From assembly GCA_045660865.1 (NCBI GenBank), contig JAZREP010000016.1, positions 5,428-69,427 on the forward strand: a stretch of 64,000 nucleotides of DNA, read 5' to 3'. Below the pieces are notes generated by a model. The model saw only the letters and a program-made list of their open reading frames with translations. It made no database searches and had not been told where the DNA came from. Below are positions 16,277 through 24,104 of this stretch, piece by piece. Source of the stretch: CAZRRV01 sp045660865. Its GTDB lineage: Bacteria; Bacillota; Clostridia; Oscillospirales; Acutalibacteraceae. The position numbers and the translations under genes were made by a program. Position 1 is the first letter of the stretch. Each line of letters begins with the position of its first letter.

Positions 16277-17035
16277 ATGGCTGTACTTGAAGTGAAAAAC
16301 ATATACAAAAGCTTCGGTAAAGCCGAAGTTTTAAAAGGCATTTCCTTTTCTATGGAAAAGGGAGAGGTTTTGGCCATAATCGGCTCCTCAGGTAGCGGTA
16401 AAACTACTCTGCTTCGTTGCCTTAACTTTTTAGAAACTTTTGAAACAGGAACAATAACTGTTAACGACCAACTCCTTTATGATGCTGCAGTCACTCAAAA
16501 GATGAAAGACAGCGACATACGTTTAAAGAGATTGCATTTTGGACTGGTTTTCCAATCCTTTAATTTGTTTCCGCAGTATAATGTAATGCAGAATATTTGC
16601 TTGGCACCTAAACTGCTGAAACGCGGCACAACTGAGGAAATTGAGAAAAATGCAATGGACATCCTTGAAAAGGTAGGTCTGGATAATCGTGGGGATGCAT
16701 ATCCTTGTGAATTATCGGGCGGTCAACAACAGCGTGTTGCAATTGCTCGTGCGTTGATGTTAGAACCCGACATTCTTTGTTTTGATGAGCCTACTAGCGC
16801 TTTGGACCCTGAATTGACTGGAGAAGTATTAAGAGCAATCAAAGAGCTAAAATCAAGCGATAGAACAATGATTATTGTTACTCACGAAATGGAGTTTGCA
16901 AGAAATGTAGCAGACCGAGTCATTTATATGGCTGACGGCGTAATTGAGGAAGAAGGCACACCTGCAGAGGTGTTTGAAAACCCGAAATCCGAAAAGCTAA
17001 AAGCATTCCTTGCTAATTCATTAGAAAAGATATAA
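16277..17035 (+). CDS. Polar amino-acid ABC transporter ATP-binding protein
   Basis: This 252-residue ATPase of the GlnQ/HisP family energises the import system. Walker A is GSSGSGKT (36-43), the signature is LSGGQQQR, and Walker B is DILCFDEPTSALDPE, followed by the switch His in VTHEME. Length and motif order are normal. It ends the operon and is followed by a terminator shared with dapB. Confidence 0.95.
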   Translation: MAVLEVKNIYKSFGKAEVLKGISFSMEKGEVLAIIGSSGSGKTTLLRCLNFLETFETGTITVNDQLLYDAAVTQKMKDSDIRLKRLHFGLVFQSFNLFPQYNVMQNICLAPKLLKRGTTEEIEKNAMDILEKVGLDNRGDAYPCELSGGQQQRVAIARALMLEPDILCFDEPTSALDPELTGEVLRAIKELKSSDRTMIIVTHEMEFARNVADRVIYMADGVIEEEGTPAEVFENPKSEKLKAFLANSLEKI

Positions 17036-17036
17036 A

Positions 17037-17066
17037 AAAACAGCGACTCAACGAGTCGCTGTTTTT
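17037..17066. terminator. Bidirectional terminator between the ABC operon and dapB
   Basis: AAAACAGCGACTC (17037-17049), loop AAC and GAGTCGCTGTTTTT form a 9-bp GC-rich stem extended by A-T pairs on both sides. Confidence 0.85.
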
Positions 17067-17069
17067 ATT

Positions 17070-17816
17070 TTATTCATTCACCAAATCGGTCATATCATAA
17101 ATGCGTGGTTCTTTACCAACTAAGAATTTTGCGGCGTTTACTGCGCCGTTAGCAAAAACGGCTTTGGAAGCAGCCGAATGGGCGAGGGTAATAACCTCAT
17201 CAGTGCCCGCAAAAATTACTTCGTGTTCTCCCACAATTGTTCCGCCTCTTACTGAATGGATACCAATTTCATTGGTTTTCCTTTTTTCTCGTTTTGAGTG
17301 GCGGTCATATATATATTCTTTGGCACCGTCATTAACGGCATTTGCTAACATAATGGCAGTACCGCTGGGTGCATCAACCTTTTGATTATGATGCTTTTCA
17401 ATAATTTCAATGTCAAAGCCGTCTCCTAAAACCTTGGCGGCTGCTTTTGCAAGTGAGCAAAGTAAGTTTACACCTAAGGACATATTAAAGGAAAAGAAAA
17501 TCGGTACAAGCTTGGAGTAATCTTTAATTAAGCCAATTTCTTGTTCTGAGTATCCTGTTGTAGCAATAACGCAGGGCATTTTCTTTTGCGAAGCAAAGAA
17601 AAGCAGATTTTTCAAAAGCTTTGGTGTTGAAAAATCAATCAAAACGTCAGCTTCAACATTTACGTCACTGAAATTATCAAAGACAGGGTAGGAGTTTTTT
17701 AAATTTAAATTGCTGTCGATTCCGGCAACAATGGTGCAATCAGTAAGGTTTTCAACAACACGTGTGATTGTTTGCCCCATGTGTCCGTTACAACCCACCA
17801 TAATAATACGGGTCAT
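17070..17816 (-). CDS. dapB: 4-hydroxy-tetrahydrodipicolinate reductase
   Basis: DapB reduces the DapA product with NAD(P)H in lysine and diaminopimelate synthesis. The 248-residue protein starts with the Rossmann motif MVGCNGHMGQTI (6-17) and has EKHHNQKVDAPSGTA near residue 140, the family's catalytic and substrate site. It is the third gene of the minus-strand operon asd-dapA-dapB, 24 bases after dapA. Diaminopimelate is needed for the peptidoglycan built by the mre and PBP2 products encoded later in the window. Confidence 0.95.
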   Translation of the reverse strand: MTRIIMVGCNGHMGQTITRVVENLTDCTIVAGIDSNLNLKNSYPVFDNFSDVNVEADVLIDFSTPKLLKNLLFFASQKKMPCVIATTGYSEQEIGLIKDYSKLVPIFFSFNMSLGVNLLCSLAKAAAKVLGDGFDIEIIEKHHNQKVDAPSGTAIMLANAVNDGAKEYIYDRHSKREKRKTNEIGIHSVRGGTIVGEHEVIFAGTDEVITLAHSAASKAVFANGAVNAAKFLVGKEPRIYDMTDLVNE

Positions 17817-17840
17817 TTTTTCACTTCCTGTAAAAAAGAA

Positions 17841-18728
17841 TTATAAAATGCTTAATTCCTTCATGGTTTTTATAAGTTTTTCCTTTGTTGAGTCGCTAGC
17901 CTCAATCAAGGGCAGTTTTACCGGTCCGGCATTATAGCCTAACAGGTTCATAGCAGCCTTAACGGGAATAGGGTTAACCTCTGCAAAAAGAGCGTCAACA
18001 AGGCAGTTGATGTCAATTTGAAGCTTAGCAGCCTCAGCTGTTTTGCCGTCAAAGAAGAGTTTGCACATATCGTGCATAAGCTTAGGAGCAACATTAGATA
18101 CTACCGAGATAACACCCAAACCGCCTAAAGACATAATGGGAATAACCTGGTCGTCGTTTCCTGAGTAAATATCTAAAGCGTCACCGCAGTAGTGACGGGT
18201 AGCAACTACAGAGGAAATGTTGCCGTTAGCTTCTTTTGTAGCAACAATGTTTTTATGTTCTGCCAGCTTTGCGTATGTTTCTGGCTTAATATCTACTCCT
18301 GTACGGGAGGGAACATTATAAAGAATAATAGGAGTATCAACACGGTCAGCAACATAATTGTAGTGTGCAACCAAGCCGTTTTGACAAGTTTTATTATAAT
18401 AGGGAGTTACCATCAAAAGTCCGTCAGCGCCTAATTTTTCGGCTGCCTGTGAAAGCTCTACGGCATACATTGTGTCGTTACTGCCTGTGCCGGCAATAAC
18501 AGGAACTCTGCCTGCGGCGGCTTTAATAGCAACCTCTAAGACCTTCAAGTGGTCTTGATGGTCGAGTGTAGAGGACTCACCGGTAGTTCCGCAAATTACC
18601 AAAGCATCGGTGCTCCCTTTAATCTGGTCGTCAACCAATTTTTCCAATTCGGAAAAATTAACGGTATAGTCATCATTAAAAGGAGTGATTAAAGCGGTTG
18701 CTGCACCTGTAAAAATTCTTTTTTTCAT
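17841..18728 (-). CDS. dapA: 4-hydroxy-tetrahydrodipicolinate synthase
   Basis: DapA condenses aspartate-semialdehyde with pyruvate. The 295-residue TIM-barrel protein shows GTTGESSTL (47-55), YYNKTCQNG near 110-118, the catalytic Tyr137 in YNVPSRTG and the Schiff-base Lys165 in VATKEANGN. It lies 21 bases after asd and 24 bases before dapB, so the three are cotranscribed. No lysine riboswitch is visible; the promoter of the operon lies about 140 bases before asd. Confidence 0.96.
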   Translation of the reverse strand: MKKRIFTGAATALITPFNDDYTVNFSELEKLVDDQIKGSTDALVICGTTGESSTLDHQDHLKVLEVAIKAAAGRVPVIAGTGSNDTMYAVELSQAAEKLGADGLLMVTPYYNKTCQNGLVAHYNYVADRVDTPIILYNVPSRTGVDIKPETYAKLAEHKNIVATKEANGNISSVVATRHYCGDALDIYSGNDDQVIPIMSLGGLGVISVVSNVAPKLMHDMCKLFFDGKTAEAAKLQIDINCLVDALFAEVNPIPVKAAMNLLGYNAGPVKLPLIEASDSTKEKLIKTMKELSIL

Positions 18729-18749
18729 AGTATCAAATCCAATCTTGAA

Positions 18750-19832
18750 TTAATCCAGATAGCCCTCGGCACAAAGCAGTTCAGCCATTAAAACGGCACC
18801 GCCTGCTGCGCCACGGAGCGTGTTGTGTGAAAGACAAACAAATTTGTAATCGTATTGAGTATCCTCACGCAGTCTGCCGATAGAAACTGCCATACCGCCC
18901 TCTAAATCACGTTGTAATTTAGATTGGGGCATATTGTCCTCATAAAAATAGTGGAGGAATTTCTTCGGTGCGCTGGGAAGTTCTAATTCCTGTGCTCTGC
19001 CGGAAAAAGCATTCCATTTTTCAATGATTTGTTCCTTAGTAGGCTTTTTGTCAAAACGTACAAATACGGCTGCCATATGTCCGTCAGATACCGGCACACG
19101 AAGACATTGTGCAGTGAAATGAGGACGGCTGGCATTGACGATTTTGTCACCCTCAACTTTACCCCAAATCTTAAGCGGCTCTTGTTCGGATTTTTCCTCC
19201 TCGCCACCGATAAAGGGGATTACGTTATCAACAATCTCAGGGAAGGTTTCAAAGGTTTTGCCTGCGCCCGAAATAGCCTGATAGGTGCAAACCAAAACGT
19301 CTTTAACGCCAAACTCAGCATCCAGCGGATAAACTGCCGGTACATAGCTTTGCAAAGAGCAGTTTGATTTTACCGCTACAAAGCCACGCTTTGTGCCTAA
19401 GCGTTTACGCTGAGCGTGAATAATCTCTGCGTGGTTTGCGTTAAGCTCGGGAACAATCATAGGTACGTCCACAGTGCCACGGTGTGCGCTGTTGTTAGAA
19501 ATAACGGGGCACTCCAATTTAGCATAAGCCTCTTCCAAAGCTTTAATTTCATCTTTTTTCATATCAACGGCGCAGAAAACAAAATCAACCTCGGCTGCGA
19601 TTTTTTCCATATCCGCTTGTGCATCCATAATAACAAGGTCTGCAACGTTAGCGGGGATTTCTGTTTTCATAGCCCAACGTTTTTCTACAACGTCTTTATA
19701 TTTTTTACCGGCTGAACGAGCGCTGGCTGCTAAAACCTTTACATTAAACCAGGGATGGTTTGCCAACAGCGTAACAAAACGCTGACCAACCATACCCGTT
19801 GCACCGATAATACCAACATTATAATTTTTCAT
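18750..19832 (-). CDS. asd: Aspartate-semialdehyde dehydrogenase
   Basis: Asd makes aspartate-semialdehyde from aspartyl phosphate. The 360-residue protein has the NADP-binding GIIGATGMVGQRF near residue 8-20, SNNSAHR, and the catalytic Cys158 in KSNCSLQ, with QAISGAGKT later. These features fit the longer archaeal/fungal-like class of Asd rather than the shorter enterobacterial class. The ATG at 19832 follows ATGGAG by 7 bases; an in-frame ATG 36 bases upstream lacks a ribosome site. It heads the operon with dapA and dapB. Confidence 0.93.
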   Translation of the reverse strand: MKNYNVGIIGATGMVGQRFVTLLANHPWFNVKVLAASARSAGKKYKDVVEKRWAMKTEIPANVADLVIMDAQADMEKIAAEVDFVFCAVDMKKDEIKALEEAYAKLECPVISNNSAHRGTVDVPMIVPELNANHAEIIHAQRKRLGTKRGFVAVKSNCSLQSYVPAVYPLDAEFGVKDVLVCTYQAISGAGKTFETFPEIVDNVIPFIGGEEEKSEQEPLKIWGKVEGDKIVNASRPHFTAQCLRVPVSDGHMAAVFVRFDKKPTKEQIIEKWNAFSGRAQELELPSAPKKFLHYFYEDNMPQSKLQRDLEGGMAVSIGRLREDTQYDYKFVCLSHNTLRGAAGGAVLMAELLCAEGYLD

Positions 19833-19969
19833 AAAGGGACTCCATTCCGCCGTGGGATATAAATGCAAAACACATTTTTTACTACGGCAATTTTTATAAA
19901 ACCGCCTTTTTTAAAAAAACGGTTGAATATAATTTTAAAGTACAATATAATAACATATATATTCAATTT

Positions 19970-19998
19970 ATTTTATCATTACTAAAATAGTTTGTCAA
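19970..19998 (-). promoter_or_regulatory. Promoter of asd-dapA-dapB
   Basis: On the minus strand TTGACA (19998-19993), a 17-base spacer and TAAAAT (19975-19970) form a near-consensus promoter. Its -35 overlaps the -35 of the queA promoter on the other strand. Confidence 0.7.
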
Positions 19999-20019
19999 AC
20001 ATATTTTATGCTGTATATT
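19992..20019 (+). promoter_or_regulatory. Promoter of queA
   Basis: TTGTCA (19992-19997), a 16-base spacer and TATATT (20014-20019) lie 27 bases before queA. The box shares almost all of its bases with the opposite -35 of the asd operon. Confidence 0.55.
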
Positions 20020-20046
20020 GAAAATTTGTGATGTTAGAGGAAACTT

Positions 20047-21066
20047 ATGAAAAAGTCTGATTTTTATTACCATTTACCGGAAGAATTGATAGCACAAACA
20101 CCTATTGAACCAAGAACTTCTTCCCGTTTATTGGTACTACATAAAAATGATGGAAAAACCGAGGATAAGCAGTTCACCGATTTGATAGATTTTCTGCGTC
20201 CGAGGGATTGTTTAATATTGAATAATACCCGTGTTTTACCTGCAAGGCTTTTTGGTACTGCTGAGGATACAGGTGCAATAGTTGAGTTTGTTTTACTGAA
20301 AAACAAATCGCAAGACATTTGGGAATGTTTGGCAGGTCCCGGTAAAAAAGCAAAACCTGGTCGCATATTCCGTTTTAGTGATGAACTGATCGCTGAGGTT
20401 TTGGAAGTCACAGATACCGGAAACAGAATTATTAAGTTTATTTATAACGGCAATTTTTATGAGATTTTAGACAGAATTGGTGAAATGCCTTTGCCTCATT
20501 ACATAAAAGAAAAATTAGAGGATAAAGAGCGCTACCAAACTGTATATTCAAAGGAATTAGGCTCGGCGGCAGCACCAACTGCAGGACTGCATTTTACACC
20601 CGAATATTTAGAAGAAATACAAAAAAGGGGAGTAAATATCGGTTATGTCACTTTGCACGTGGGTCTTGGAACTTTCCGTCCTGTAAAGGTAGAGGAAATA
20701 ACTGAGCACACAATGCATTCCGAACATTACATTATGCCCGAAAAAACCGCAGAATTGATTTTAAAAACCAAGGAGAACGGCGGTAGGGTAATTTGTGTGG
20801 GCACAACCTCTTGCCGCACGGTTGAAAGCGTTGCGGCTGAAGGTATTAGGGCTTGCAGCGGAGATACAAGCATATTTATCTATCCCGGTTATAAATTCAA
20901 ATGTATGGATGCGCTGATTACAAATTTCCATTTGCCGGAAAGCACTTTGATTATGCTTGTCAGCGCCTTTGCGGGATATGAAAACACAATGTCTGCATAC
21001 CGTCACGCGGTTGAAGAAAAATACCGCTTTTTTAGTTTCGGTGATGCAATGTTTATAATGGAATAG
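20047..21066 (+). CDS. queA: S-adenosylmethionine:tRNA ribosyltransferase-isomerase
   Basis: QueA adds the ribosyl-derived cyclopentene epoxide from SAM to preQ1 at tRNA position 34, the penultimate step of queuosine synthesis. The 339-residue protein shows the family's YHLPEELIAQTP start, LHFTPEYL, TLHVGLGTFRPV, and FHLPESTLIMLVSA near the C-terminus. It is followed 54 bases later by tgt, the preceding enzyme of the pathway. No preQ1 riboswitch is seen in the short leader. Confidence 0.96.
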   Translation: MKKSDFYYHLPEELIAQTPIEPRTSSRLLVLHKNDGKTEDKQFTDLIDFLRPRDCLILNNTRVLPARLFGTAEDTGAIVEFVLLKNKSQDIWECLAGPGKKAKPGRIFRFSDELIAEVLEVTDTGNRIIKFIYNGNFYEILDRIGEMPLPHYIKEKLEDKERYQTVYSKELGSAAAPTAGLHFTPEYLEEIQKRGVNIGYVTLHVGLGTFRPVKVEEITEHTMHSEHYIMPEKTAELILKTKENGGRVICVGTTSCRTVESVAAEGIRACSGDTSIFIYPGYKFKCMDALITNFHLPESTLIMLVSAFAGYENTMSAYRHAVEEKYRFFSFGDAMFIME

Positions 21067-21120
21067 GTTAGGCATTCCAGCGTTTCGACTAACTACAATT
21101 ATTATAGAATAGGAGCTTTT

Positions 21121-22251
21121 ATGTTTAAACTAATTAAACAAGAGAATAAAGCAAGGCGTGGAGAGTTTACAACTGTACACGGCACCGTGCAGACACCTGC
21201 CTTTATGAATGTTGCCACATCGGCGGCAATTAAGGGCGGTGTTTCGGCTTTTGATTTAAAAGAGCTTGGTTGCCAAATAATGTTAAGCAACACATACCAT
21301 CTTCACGTGCGCCCGGGGGACAAGCTTATTTATGAGCTTGGCGGATTGCATAAATTCAGCGGTTGGCAAGGCCCGATTTTGACCGACAGCGGCGGATTTC
21401 AGGTTTTTTCACTTGCTAAACTGCGCCAAATAGAAGAGCAGGGTGTAACCTTCTCATCGCATATTGATGGCCGTAAAATATTTATGGGACCTGAGGAAAG
21501 TATGCAAATACAATCACACTTGGGCTCAACTATTGCCATGGCATTTGACGAATGTGTAGAAAACCCAGCCGAGCATAGTTATTCAGCCGAATCCTGCAAG
21601 CGCACAGTGCGTTGGTTAAAGCGCTGTAAGACCGAAATGGCACGTCTTAACAGCTTGGATTCCACCATCAATAAGCAACAGCTTTTGTTTGGTATTAACC
21701 AAGGCTGTACTTATGCCGATTTGCGTGCCGATAATATGAAAGAAATTGCCGAAATGGAACTTGACGGTTACGCAATTGGCGGTTTGGCGGTAGGGGAGCC
21801 GGCGCCTGTTATGTATGAAATGATAGAGGTTGTTGAACCCTTTATGCCTAAAAACAAGCCTCGTTATTTAATGGGGGTAGGCACTCCTGTCAATATCATT
21901 GAGGGCGTTTATAGGGGCGTTGATTTGTTCGACTGTGTTATGCCAAGCCGTAATGCACGGCACGGTCACTTGTTCACAAAACAAGGTATTATAAACATTA
22001 ACAATCAAAAGTATGAGAACGACCTTTCGCCGATTGATGAAACCTGTAATTGTCCTACTTGCCGCAAGCATTCCAGAGCGTATTTGCGCCACCTTTTGAA
22101 AAGCGGGGAAATGCTTTACTCTCGCCTTGCGGTGCAACACAATCTTTATTTTTACAATAATCTAATGGCGGAAATTCGAACTGCGCTTGATGAAGACAGA
22201 TTTGAGGCTTACCGCAAAGAAAACGTTGAAATTTTAGGAACAAGAATTTAA
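21121..22251 (+). CDS. tgt: Queuine/preQ1 tRNA-guanine transglycosylase
   Basis: Tgt exchanges guanine-34 for preQ1 in tRNAs with GUN anticodons. The 376-residue TIM-barrel enzyme has the general-acid Asp89 in LTDSGGFQVFS, the nucleophile region DCVMPSRNARHG and the zinc site CNCPTC with a downstream His (about 310-330). Length is normal for bacteria. TAGGAG lies 6 bases before the ATG. It forms a short tRNA modification unit with queA. Confidence 0.96.
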   Translation: MFKLIKQENKARRGEFTTVHGTVQTPAFMNVATSAAIKGGVSAFDLKELGCQIMLSNTYHLHVRPGDKLIYELGGLHKFSGWQGPILTDSGGFQVFSLAKLRQIEEQGVTFSSHIDGRKIFMGPEESMQIQSHLGSTIAMAFDECVENPAEHSYSAESCKRTVRWLKRCKTEMARLNSLDSTINKQQLLFGINQGCTYADLRADNMKEIAEMELDGYAIGGLAVGEPAPVMYEMIEVVEPFMPKNKPRYLMGVGTPVNIIEGVYRGVDLFDCVMPSRNARHGHLFTKQGIININNQKYENDLSPIDETCNCPTCRKHSRAYLRHLLKSGEMLYSRLAVQHNLYFYNNLMAEIRTALDEDRFEAYRKENVEILGTRI

Positions 22252-22283
22252 TTGAAAACAAATTGTTAATTTACAATTTTTTC

Positions 22284-22312
22284 TTGCTTTATTATGGGCA
22301 ATAGGATATAAT
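22284..22312 (+). promoter_or_regulatory. Promoter of yajC
   Basis: TTGCTT (22284-22289), a 17-base spacer and consensus TATAAT (22307-22312) precede the gene by about 35 bases. Confidence 0.65.
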
Positions 22313-22346
22313 ACCCTTATATGTTATAAATACGGAGGAAAAACAA

Positions 22347-22661
22347 ATGAATCTTAATATTATGGCTGCAGAAAAAGCAGCAAATGCCGGTATGGGCACA
22401 ATCGGACTGGTTATTTACATCGTTATAATCGGCTTAGTATTCTACTTTTTGATGATTCGTCCCCAGAAGAAAAAGCAGAAGAAAGAACAAGCTATGCGTG
22501 ACAGCATCCAAATCGGTGATGAGCTTCTGACAATCGGCGGCTATTACGTAAAGGTTGTTTCCATTAAGGAAGACAGCTTTGTTGTAGAGTCTACCGTTGA
22601 CCACACAAAAATGCGCATTGCAAAATGGGCTATTCAAACAAACAATACTATTCACGACTAA
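22347..22661 (+). CDS. yajC: Preprotein translocase subunit YajC
   Basis: A 104-residue protein with one N-terminal membrane segment (about 18-40) ending in FYFLMIRPQKKKQKK, the YajC signature, and a small cytosolic domain with GDELLTIGGYYVKV. It associates with the SecDF part of the Sec translocon, though its function is accessory. tgt-yajC order is common in bacteria; secDF is not in the window. A good AGGAGG-like site precedes the ATG. Confidence 0.95.
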   Translation: MNLNIMAAEKAANAGMGTIGLVIYIVIIGLVFYFLMIRPQKKKQKKEQAMRDSIQIGDELLTIGGYYVKVVSIKEDSFVVESTVDHTKMRIAKWAIQTNNTIHD

Positions 22662-22669
22662 TAAGCTAG

Positions 22670-22698
22670 AAGCCTCAAGCAAACGCTTGAGGCTTTTT
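22670..22698 (+). terminator. Terminator after yajC
   Basis: AAGCCTCAAGC and GCTTGAGGCTT pair perfectly around loop AAAC, followed by TTT. Confidence 0.85.
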
Positions 22699-22945
22699 AA
22701 CTTATTTTAATTGCTTTTAAGTTATTTATATGTTATAATATATTATATAAAAGGAAATAATACGCCTATTTATCATACAGGTAATTTTTTTAAAAATAAA
22801 AAGATAAGAAAGTGATGTTTAACAAATCTTGTATCGTTGCTTTCGTTGACAAATAAGGAGTATTATGATAGTGTATACTATGTATAGTAATGCCTTAGGG
22901 TGATGCCTTGCACGTTTATCACTCTAATTAAAGGACGGTGCTAAA
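22699..22945 (+). promoter_or_regulatory. Leader region of the polysaccharide locus
   Basis: This 247-base gap must hold the promoter of the locus. TTGACA stands at 22846-22851, but no good -10 is found at 17 bases; TATACT at 22874-22879 is too far. A 6-bp inverted repeat TACTAT-GT-ATAGTA (22876-22889) could bind a regulator. Two very short open frames (22815-22856 and 22865-22903) have some ribosome-site context but may be chance. No riboswitch was recognised. Confidence 0.35.
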
Positions 22946-24088
22946 ATGAACCCATCGGTAAAGCGAGCGTTTTTGATAAGTTGCTCAGACCATTATGATG
23001 ATAGACTACATCTTATTGACCATTGTCTTAAAATGCGTGGCTTTAATACAACATATATCACATCGGATTTTGACCACAACGGCAAGAAAGTATTTAAATG
23101 CTCGGTTGACGGATGTGTTCAACTTCACGCAAAACCTTATATGAAGAATCTTTCTCTTGCAAGGATTGTGTCTCATAGAAACTTTGCAAGGGATGTTTTT
23201 CGTTATATTGAGGGGTTGGAAGAACAACCTGAAATCATCTGTGTTCAGCTTCCGCCTAATTTCCTTGGCCATTATGCCGCAAAATACAAAAAAAGGCATC
23301 CCCAGGTTAAAATGGTGTTTGATATATTTGATATGTGGCCCGAAACCTTTCCCGGTGGCAGGGTGAAAAAACTTCTCGCCCCTATTTTTAGGGTATGGGC
23401 ATATATAAGGGACCACAGTCTTTATGCTGCGGATTTTATAACCTGTGAATGCGAAATGTTTCTTGAGCTTTTAAATCTTGATAGCGAAAAAAGCAAAGTG
23501 ATATATCTATGTAAAGAGGATTATGATTCGAACAATCCCACTATCCTTCAAGAGGATAAAATCCACCTTTGTTATTTAGGTGCGATAAATAATATTATCA
23601 GCATAGCCGATATATGTTCACTTATAAAACAGGTTTCCGCAAAAAAACCGGTGATTCTCCATATAATCGGCAAGGGCGAGCGCGAACAAGAGTTTGTTGA
23701 AAGTGCAAGGGCGGCAGGCGCCGAGGTTGTTTTTTACGGTGCAGTTTATGATGAAAATAAAAAGGATGAAATAATAAGCCGTTGCCACTTTGGACTGAAT
23801 ATTATGAAGTCTTCGGTTTGTGTGGGACTCACAATGAAATCTCTGGATTATTTCAGATTTGGACTTCCTATTATTAGTAACATTAAGGGCGATACAAGAC
23901 GTCTTGTTAAAGAAAAACACATTGGTATTGAACTTGATGATTACTCTGCGGACAAGCTTGTAAACATTACATCTGATGAATGTTTTAATATGCGTGAAAG
24001 AGTAAAAACGTTATTTAAAGAACAGTTTGAAAAAAGTGTTGTTGCTGAAAAATATTTTGGCATAATTGATAGAATTACAAAAAATTAA
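22946..24088 (+). CDS. GT-B fold glycosyltransferase, family 4-like
   Basis: The 380-residue protein looks like a glycosyltransferase of the GT4/GT1 type. Its C-terminal half contains LCYLGAINN, a linker with LHIIGKGEREQEF, and FGLPIISNIKGD with a nearby acidic pair. The N-terminal half starts with AFLISCSDHYDDR and has DIFDMWPETFP. There is no membrane segment. It opens the polysaccharide locus and probably adds a sugar to the lipid-linked repeat unit. Donor and acceptor are not known. AAAGGACGGTG precedes the ATG by about 7 bases. Confidence 0.75.
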   Translation: MNPSVKRAFLISCSDHYDDRLHLIDHCLKMRGFNTTYITSDFDHNGKKVFKCSVDGCVQLHAKPYMKNLSLARIVSHRNFARDVFRYIEGLEEQPEIICVQLPPNFLGHYAAKYKKRHPQVKMVFDIFDMWPETFPGGRVKKLLAPIFRVWAYIRDHSLYAADFITCECEMFLELLNLDSEKSKVIYLCKEDYDSNNPTILQEDKIHLCYLGAINNIISIADICSLIKQVSAKKPVILHIIGKGEREQEFVESARAAGAEVVFYGAVYDENKKDEIISRCHFGLNIMKSSVCVGLTMKSLDYFRFGLPIISNIKGDTRRLVKEKHIGIELDDYSADKLVNITSDECFNMRERVKTLFKEQFEKSVVAEKYFGIIDRITKN

Positions 24089-24104
24089 AAAAAGAGGAAA
24101 AACT

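Noticed and set aside
19998..20046. preQ1 riboswitch before queA-tgt
   Set aside because: The leader after the -10 box is about 27 bases and has no pseudoknot-like C-rich loop.
22815..22903. Two very short open frames as leader peptides
   Set aside because: At 13 and 12 codons, with no stretch of control codons, they can be chance; kept only as a low-interest observation.
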